Position numbers and translations under genes: made by a program. This document shows positions 61,501 to 64,000 of a stretch of DNA of 64,000 nt, piece by piece; the first letter of the stretch is position 1, and every line of letters begins with the position of its first letter. The DNA lies in the NCBI GenBank assembly GCA_035578175.1, contig JAQMRL010000002.1:137568171-137632170 (forward strand), in the 5' to 3' direction. The notes beneath the pieces were generated by a model that saw nothing but the letters and a program-made list of their open reading frames with translations, made no database searches and was not told the DNA's origin. Source of the stretch: Catonia carolina. Taxonomy: Eukaryota; Arthropoda; Insecta; Hemiptera; Achilidae.

Positions 61501-61751
61501 TAAATATTGATACCAGAAAAACAAAAACTTTCAAATACATACAGGAAGAAAATCATCTAAGTCGAGTCCAGTTGGTCTGTCAGCAGTCATCGGAATAAAT
61601 TCATTTTCTTTCTCTTTCTCTTTCTCCTCTTTGCAGATAACTGGAGACTGAACCGATACAGGCATTGATACCGGTTCAGGCGAAGAGTTATGTGATTCTG
61701 CTTCCACACAAATTTTCAAATTGCTCGTAATCGATCTAGTTATCGGTAAAG
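43398..61751 (-). CDS. KATNB1: Katanin p80 WD40-containing subunit B1, C-terminal part (six exons)
   Basis: Katanin p80 is the regulatory subunit of the microtubule-severing ATPase katanin; its WD40 part targets centrosomes and spindle poles and its C-terminal con80 domain binds p60. Exons in coding order on the minus strand: 61751-61543, 60939-60772, 57797-57721, 54326-54252, 44750-44631, 43536-43398. All join in frame (phases 2/0, 0/0, 0/2, 2/2, 2/2, 2/stop) with AG acceptors and GT donors. The joined product is about 261 residues. It contains family hallmarks such as PITRS, GLDLDDFLP, VVVDLL, LWNLDLC, GVDISREER and the terminal TFRELH. The WD40 repeats, start codon and promoter are not in the window and must lie above 64000. 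The con80 reading frame is uninterrupted, so the gene looks functional. Introns of 0.8-9.5 kb are filled with transposon remains. Identification rests on recalled similarity to animal KATNB1, not on a search. Confidence 0.93.
44110..44355 (-). mobile_element. Non-LTR retrotransposon fragment, same family as 53448
   Basis: About 230 bp nearly identical to 53670-53895 (shared TAAGATGCTTCCATATACTT to ATCTGTAAATCAAT), more frameshifted. It lies between the last two KATNB1 coding exons. Confidence 0.75.
44631..44750 (-). CDS. KATNB1: KATNB1 exon: con80, GVDISREER motif
   Basis: A 120-bp exon that completes the split Met codon, then 39 codons and two bases of an Arg codon. The acceptor is TTTTTCAG above 44750 and the donor GTAAGACC begins at 44630. 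The product starts YITVGCDALRLILRNF and ends PTVGVDISREE. The end is near-identical to the vertebrate SVGVDISREER box. A small Tc1/mariner-type MITE begins 73 bp upstream in the adjoining intron (44823), close to the branch-point region. Confidence 0.94.
44823..45408 (+). mobile_element. Short Tc1/mariner-type element (MITE) with a transposase N-terminal fragment
   Basis: About 590 bp with inverted ends of roughly 28 bp (GGGTGTTTTTTTAGAGGTAT and its near-exact inverse at 45381-45408). Inside, 44932-45111 encodes MNRLTPEQHLKIVQIYFENH and an Arg-rich tail, resembling the N-terminal HTH of DUF4817-type transposases, then stops; the catalytic domain is absent. It sits only 73 bp above the acceptor of the KATNB1 exon 44750-44631. 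Confidence 0.82.
45687..46029. mobile_element. pogo-like MITE in KATNB1 intron
   Basis: A 343-bp element flanked by TA at 45685-45686 and 46030-46031. The left end begins CAATCAAACCCGTTAATCCG and the right end, read inverted, begins CACATTAACCCCGTTAATCT. A 'TTAATCCGAAC' type end is characteristic of pogo/Tigger elements. No coding content. Confidence 0.72.
46032..47284. other. KATNB1 intronic DNA with a CpG-richer patch
   Basis: 46780-47040 is richer in CpG and GC than the surroundings (for instance AACAATCCGACGTCCGAACG and CCGCCCGGCGTAACTAAACA). No frame or repeat partner recognised in the window. Confidence 0.4.
47285..47440 (-). repeat. tRNA-derived SINE family C (divergent)
   Basis: Inverse copy: tail near ATTGGCGACTACAGTGGGTT, head near GCTAACCACTACGTCACGAA (inverse of the A box). 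Confidence 0.65.
47484..47769. mobile_element. Possible MITE with 16-bp perfect inverted ends
   Basis: AAGCTTTGTGCAGCTG at 47484-47499 recurs as its exact inverse at 47754-47769. The 286-bp interval has no ORF. No clear target duplication, so it may be a chance or remnant inverted repeat. Confidence 0.5.
47905..47960 (+). repeat. Possible truncated tRNA-derived SINE head
   Basis: ACCGCCTCTGTGGCACAATG followed by ATCAGCGAGTTACGCTGCAA resembles the head of family C, but the B box and body are not clear. Confidence 0.35.
48413..48442. repeat. Perfect 13-bp hairpin, 4-base loop
   Basis: GAGCGTGCCGTCA, then CCTA, then the exact inverse TGACGGCACGCTC. GC-rich in an AT-rich setting, about 70 bp left of MITE M1 copy 2. 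Confidence 0.9.
48511..49210. mobile_element. MITE family M1, copy 2 (longer, in KATNB1 intron)
   Basis: The ends AGTTCAGCCGTTCTTACTTT and (inverted) AAGTCCAGCCTTCCTTAGTT match the 10122 element, as do the inner blocks near 48545-48600 (compare 10375-10440) and 49100-49190 (compare 10140-10260). About 700 bp, twice the length of copy 1, so copy 1 is an internal deletion or this copy carries extra sequence. No ORF. Confidence 0.75.
49272..50040 (-). mobile_element. DNA transposon family M2, copy 2 (in KATNB1 intron)
   Basis: An inverted relative of 27080-27830: the same ends (near 49272 and 50034), the same block with GTTGGCAGCACTGT (inverse near 49340-49360), and the same HTH-like codons on the minus strand between about 49840 and 49650, here more decayed. 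It lies in KATNB1 intronic DNA. Confidence 0.62.
50262..50376 (-). repeat. tRNA-derived SINE family C
   Basis: Inverse copy with CTAGCTGGGAATCAAACCTC (B-box side) and CTACTATGCTACGGAGGCTG (A-box side). Confidence 0.75.
51022..51948 (+). mobile_element. Mariner-like relic, family 4, in KATNB1 intron
   Basis: The left end reads CGAGGTAGGGTCAAAAATTT and the right end reads AACTTTTTGACCCTAACTCG, which are imperfect inverted repeats. The plus strand encodes a broken C-terminal transposase: KWAENDWFLLHDNAPTY (second Asp), HPPYSPNLATLDIYLF (third motif), then the terminal helix FQQLYERWNKCVVVQVEYFE before the stop at about 51877. Several stops and frameshifts; the N-terminal half is largely deleted. 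It lies in the 9.5-kb KATNB1 intron. Confidence 0.8.
51949..52830 (+). mobile_element. Jockey-type non-LTR retrotransposon, 5'-truncated 3' end
   Basis: Codons resemble the RT-to-C-terminal part of jockey-like elements: LLVDALEVNTQVNIELVVQF near 52000, VKFLGVSLDRFLSWDFYTNQ near 52190-52250, then the open frame 52324-52641 with LTLSHIHYGILVWDNSS, VFKIQKKAIRCMVGANQ and LLTVPSLYIFEVIMYVR. It ends with a short 3' UTR and ATGTCCTATACTCCTTCC near 52795. Frames change near 52180 and 52325. A related copy is at 63280-64000. Confidence 0.78.
52880..52975 (-). repeat. Dispersed repeat family H, fragment
   Basis: Shares GGGTTCAGGAGACATGAAAA and AATAGACATGAAAATGATAC with 18880-19045. Confidence 0.55.
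53448..53895 (-). mobile_element. Non-LTR retrotransposon 3' end, RT C-terminus, in KATNB1 intron
   Basis: The minus-strand frame 53819-53448 (123 codons) reads EKKRIEASEMWCYRKMLKIR, WVDKINGLEVLRRVDEKRS, then RRDRLVGHILRHPG and a GRQRLVYIKQI tail. This is the C-terminal block of non-LTR polyproteins downstream of the RT (W-C-x-R-x-M-L, GH-x-x-R). Upstream codons LQIRKNFLKHYVWSVALY run to 53895. A second copy is at 44110-44355. Confidence 0.75.
54252..54326 (-). CDS. KATNB1: KATNB1 exon: con80, LWNLDLC motif
   Basis: A 75-bp exon: one base completing a split Pro codon, 24 codons (GLWNLDLCVVLIPCIQGLLK then SKFE) and two bases of a Met codon. The acceptor AG lies at 54328-54327 and the consensus donor GTAAGT at 54251-54246. 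LWxLDLC and the following LLxSK are conserved in KATNB1. The other two frames are closed or give nothing familiar. Confidence 0.92.
54660..55480. repeat. Dispersed repeat family H, rearranged copy in KATNB1 intron
   Basis: 54660-54830 is in the same orientation as 25660-25815, but 55240-55450 is the inverse of 25830-26000. The two parts of the family are thus arranged head to head here, unlike at 25650. Confidence 0.55.
56310..56410 (+). repeat. Unnamed repeat shared with 3115-3260
   Basis: Partner of 3115-3260; it lies in the KATNB1 intron just left of the mariner at 56513. Confidence 0.5.
56513..57423 (+). mobile_element. Mariner-like relic, family 5, in KATNB1 intron
   Basis: About 910 bp with ends CGAGGGGGGACCCAAAAAAA and its imperfect inverse, flanked by TA at 56511-56512 and 57424-57425. 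The plus strand shows an N-terminal HTH piece (EAYQMFQQAFKENAKSHSQV), then, after a deletion of the first-Asp region, SGDWFLHHDNAPQYTALRV with the second Asp and HPPYSPDLALYNIFLF, in which the third catalytic Asp is replaced. Frames change near 56930 and 57250. Inactive. Confidence 0.82.
57721..57797 (-). CDS. KATNB1: KATNB1 exon: con80 middle, VVVDLL motif
   Basis: A 77-bp exon of 25 codons plus two bases, TAVDAAITMSDPAVVVDLLT followed by VITHR and the first two bases of a Pro codon. The acceptor TTTACAG precedes 57797 and a strong donor GTAAGTATTT starts at 57720. It aligns with the vertebrate segment that ends VVVDLLN. Too short to stand out as an ORF; found by reading for the expected con80 motif and splice phase. 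Confidence 0.93.
58204..59086 (-). mobile_element. Mariner-like relic, family 6, in KATNB1 intron
   Basis: About 883 bp with ends CGAGGTGCGGCAATTACACG and (inverted) TGAGGTGTGGCAATTAAGTT, flanked by TA at 58202-58203 and 59087-59088. Read on the minus strand it has a DET motif for the first Asp near 58830, the RGIIHREYVPVGQTV strand typical of mariners, a broken second-Asp segment (GWILHHNVPAH, Asp changed to Asn) and PYNPDIVPCDFLFP. The N-terminal HTH is deleted. Frame changes near 58610. Inactive. Confidence 0.82.
59630..59806 (-). repeat. tRNA-derived SINE family A, in KATNB1 intron
   Basis: Minus-strand copy with a T-run tail, the alternative tail ACGCCACATCAACTACTGTG, the inverse B box GGGATTCGAACCC and the 5' end CCGGCCGCATT. 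Confidence 0.88.
60319..60613. repeat. 115-bp inverted duplication with exon-like arms, in KATNB1 intron
   Basis: Arm 1 is 60319-60434 and arm 2 is 60499-60613, about 90% identical by eye, with a 64-bp spacer. Both arms carry the same open codons: LPEEAVHTAKVLVRRIYEKQ on the minus strand of arm 1 and LPEEAVRTTKVLVRRIYEKL on the plus strand of arm 2. In both arms the codons YK are followed by GGTAAATTAC, as an exon end and splice donor would be. I do not recognise the protein. Confidence 0.8.
60772..60939 (-). CDS. KATNB1: KATNB1 exon: start of con80 domain
   Basis: A 168-bp exon of exactly 56 codons, phase 0 at both ends. The acceptor is TTTTTTCAG above 60939 and the donor GTAAAAATC begins at 60771. 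The product runs from KSYQR to SLWQNKDLK. The segment SEAEVLSSIMRGHESV matches the con80 pattern of vertebrate KATNB1 (acidic-x-EAL-x-x-I-x-x-GH), followed by ILKAR and a conserved Trp in SLW. This helix-rich part opens the p60-binding domain. Confidence 0.92.
61543..61751 (-). CDS. KATNB1: KATNB1 exon: linker before con80
   Basis: A 209-bp coding exon with two leading bases and then 69 codons. The acceptor is TTTTAG just above 61751 and the donor GTATGT lies at 61542-61537. It begins LPITRS, a motif kept in animal KATNB1 linkers, runs through a Ser/Pro-rich low-complexity stretch, a Lys/Glu run (KEEKEKEKENEF) encoded by a CTT/TTC-type repeat on the plus strand, and ends GLDLDDFLP. The linker is expected to be disordered. 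The previous exon is not found between 61752 and 64000. The open frame runs three codons past the donor (V-C-I), which should be intron. Confidence 0.88.
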
Positions 61752-62564
61752 CTAAAACAAAAACAAGAAATGTAAAATACAATTTATTTTCTTGTAAAGA
61801 GGTAGTAAATCTAAGTATAACTAAAAATAAATTATTGGTGGCAATTTCTAAAATTGTCATTTACAGTTTTCCTTTGTCTATCCATCTGTCTGTCACATCC
61901 AGATGTCAGAAACTACATGAGATAGCAACAAATGGTTTTTGGATTCGTAATCTACACAAAACGTTAGTGGGTCTGGATTGGGTTTGAAGTTCCGGTTTCG
62001 GCTGGAAGTGGTCCAAAACCAGATGTCAAGAAATTAAAGTCAGAATTTGGAAACAAAATTAGTTATTGGATTCCTCTTAAAGAGTAGATATACAGAAATC
62101 ACTAACGGTTTTTGCCGTAATTCAAAGGTAATCCTTTTTAAAAATTGTCACCGGCCATGAAACACATCATCTCAAGAAAGGGATTTTTAAATTATTTTTT
62201 TTAATGTAAATATCATGCGTATATTTTCACTCACAGAAACACTACAAAACAACCCCACTAATCTGAACTGATTTCTAATTTTTTTTTAGCACACTTTTTA
62301 TGTATAAACCCTGTTTTAAAATAAAAACTACATAATTTTATAATGAAAAAATATATTAAAAAGGACTCTAAATATAAAAAATAACTATGAAAAAAGATTA
62401 ACAATGTAGTTGGGTATAGAAAACAAACCAAGCAAAACCAAGTTCATAATACAAGATGTTGTCGCCATCGGCTTGTAGTAGCGCAGTCTGCAGTGCTCAT
62501 AGGACTGGCCGGGCATCCGGCGGCATAATTCAAAATAAATATCAGATGCTCATAGCGAAGGGAG
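61752..62564. other. KATNB1 intron, nothing recognised
   Basis: No further KATNB1 exon found on the minus strand up to the GC-rich tandem repeat. An 88-codon plus-strand frame (61721-61987) overlaps the exon in antisense and is not supported. Confidence 0.5.
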
Positions 62565-62785
62565 GGAGGTCGTCTTTACCGCTGCCTAAATGATTAGGAG
62601 CAGCCGCCGACGCAGCAAACACCTTTCACCGCTGCCTCTGAAGAGGAGCAGTCGCCGGTGAAGCGAAGCGGGGTCGTCTGTACCGCTGCCTAATCAAATA
62701 GGAGCGAGTCGCCGACACAGCGAGCACCTTTTACCGCTGCCTCCAAAGGGGAGCAGTCGCCGGTGAAGCAAGGGGTAGGGAAGGG
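62565..62785. repeat. GC-rich tandem repeat
   Basis: Two units of roughly 110 bp: GTCGTCTTTACCGCTGCCTA… and GTCGTCTGTACCGCTGCCTA…, each ending GGGGAGCAGTCGCCGGTGAA or a close variant. Within a unit the words ACCGCTGCCT and GGAGCAG.CGCCG also recur, so the basic period is about 55 bp. Not coding. It could be a subterminal repeat of a mobile element. Confidence 0.75.
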
Positions 62786-63279
62786 AGGTGTAGATGACGG
62801 AAAAGAACTGACTCAAGGTTGAGCTGTCAATTCCCCGTATCGATCCTCGATCACACAGAACTCGATACTGTCTAGTCACCTTCTCGACTATCGCATCGCC
62901 AGTGCGTAGATACTATATGTTGCCACTTGGTACATGCACTGTGAGAGGTGTGACCGCTGCGCTATCTATCGGCAGCAGCAACCCCATCACAGCGCCACAG
63001 TGGGAAAAATATGAACTACGGACCGGCGTACAACTAGTACAGTATCAATGTACTAAAATATAAATTGCTAACTGGTAAAGTAGACCCTCAATTTATGCGT
63101 AATTTTTATACCCAATTTCAGTTGCACACGTCTAAATAAATAAGGCCATTATTTCTGAATACGTGGTAGGTATCACTTGTACATGGACAAATAAAGATAA
63201 AACCAATACGTGTAATGAAATAGCATTCACAACCACACAGTTTTACAAGGAGAAGGATTTTCAGAGATACGAGTAGAAG

Positions 63280-64000
63280 ATGTAAATTTTTTTTTTTATC
63301 CTGAAGACTCCAAAGGGAATATAGGACATGTCAAGATAAAACTGATAAACTGAAAGTTTATCACCAATGATAAATTCATCACTTACCACCAAAAATTGTT
63401 TTTGCTACTGCTTACTTCAGTAGGCTTGTCATGAACCCTATTGAATCAAATATCTCACACAATGAAAAATAAAAAAATCAAACACAATGATAAATTCATC
63501 ACTTACCAATAATTTCCTCCTGCCACTGCTTAACTCAGCAGACTTGTCATGAACCCCTTTGTATCAAATTGTACACAATATTTGTTTAATTAAAGTTAAA
63601 TACCAAAACTATTTAGAAAGGAATTCATACACACTGTAAAATGTTTCATCAATCAAATACTGTTTTAGCTTTTTTTTAAAATGACTTAAATTGTCACAAC
63701 TTTTTAAACCTTGAGGCAATTTTTTGATGTATTTTCTACCTGCATAAGTTGGTTTTTGTTCAAATTTAGTGTTCTGATTAGCAACATAAAAATCTATTCT
63801 GTTTCTTGAGTAGTGGTTGTGAACATCTAAATTGTGTAAAAAGGTATTTTTCTTTACGTACATTATCACTTCAAAAATGTACAAAGAAGGAACTGTGAGC
63901 AATTCCAGCTCTTTAAATAGTGATCTGCATGAGGTAAGATGGTTGACTCCCATCATACACCTAATAGCTTTTTTCTGTATTTTAAAAACTCTTTCCATGT
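63280..64000 (-). mobile_element. Jockey-type non-LTR retrotransposon 3' end, continues beyond the window
   Basis: The minus-strand frame 63998-63609 reads MERVFKIQKKAIRCMMGVNH, LLTVPSLYIFEVIMYVKKNT and KPTYAGRKYIKKLPQGLKSC, and stops at 63609. It is a longer and less decayed relative of 52324-52641. Its 3' UTR reaches about 63290 (ATCCTGAAGACTCCAAAGG). The UTR holds a tandem duplication (63370-63590). Confidence 0.8.
63370..63590. repeat. Tandem duplication in a retrotransposon 3' UTR
   Basis: ATGATAAATTCATCACTTAC occurs at about 63367 and again at about 63488, each followed by a CTGCTTA.CTCAG.. block and CTTGTCATGAACCC. Two units of about 120 bp. Confidence 0.75.

Noticed and set aside
61531..61542. 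Extra residues V-C-I and stop after DFLP as the KATNB1 end
   Set aside because: A good donor GTATGT starts here and the next exon continues con80 in phase.
62640..62785. rRNA fragment, suggested by GC content
   Set aside because: I could not match it to conserved rRNA segments; the tandem period explains the pattern better.

Overview
This is an AT-rich, intron- and repeat-dense piece of an animal nuclear genome. It is most likely an insect: mariner-family transposons are abundant, several tRNA-derived SINE families are present, and the one recognisable host gene is split by large TE-filled introns. The frequent 'taggcctac'-type words and the mix of TE families made me think of a hemipteran, but that is an impression, not a proof.

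Host gene. The only host protein-coding gene I can support is the 3' half of KATNB1 (katanin p80 subunit B1), on the minus strand from 61751 down to the stop at 43398-43400. Six exons join in frame across consensus splice sites and give about 261 residues. They cover the end of the linker and the whole C-terminal con80 domain, which binds katanin p60. The WD40 repeats and the promoter must lie beyond 64000. Several of these exons are too short or too split to show as long ORFs; they were recognised from protein similarity and splice phase.

Layout. 1-25 kb is a TE field: two fold-back mariners of one family (2129-3059 and 8780-9721), a full-length but decayed mariner (13072-14391), an apparently intact Tc1/mariner-type transposon with a 360-codon ORF (16947-18308), a hAT-type MITE with a perfect 8-bp duplication (21102-21450), two copies of a 0.65-1.1 kb element (454 and 19891), and six copies of a ~380-bp repeat (Rep-F). 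25-43 kb is extremely AT-rich and holds SINEs (one nested in another), retrotransposon tails, a Harbinger-like relic, a mariner and a pogo-like relic, and a GC-rich island at 32.5-33.0 kb. That island carries several hairpins with the shape and sequence of replication-dependent histone mRNA 3' stem-loops. 43.4-61.8 kb is KATNB1, whose introns hold at least three mariner derivatives, a Tc1/mariner MITE 73 bp from an exon, two MITEs with TA duplications, non-LTR retrotransposon 3' ends, and a 115-bp inverted duplication with exon-like coding potential. 61.8-64 kb holds GC-rich tandem repeats and another non-LTR 3' end.

How it works together. The transposons are not a pathway; they are successive insertions around and inside one housekeeping microtubule-severing gene. 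The observations most worth a second look are the histone-type stem-loop cluster, the intact transposon, the fold-back mariners, and the exon-like inverted duplication in the KATNB1 intron. Repeat boundaries given as approximate come from reading by eye, and family names for non-LTR and SINE elements are tentative.
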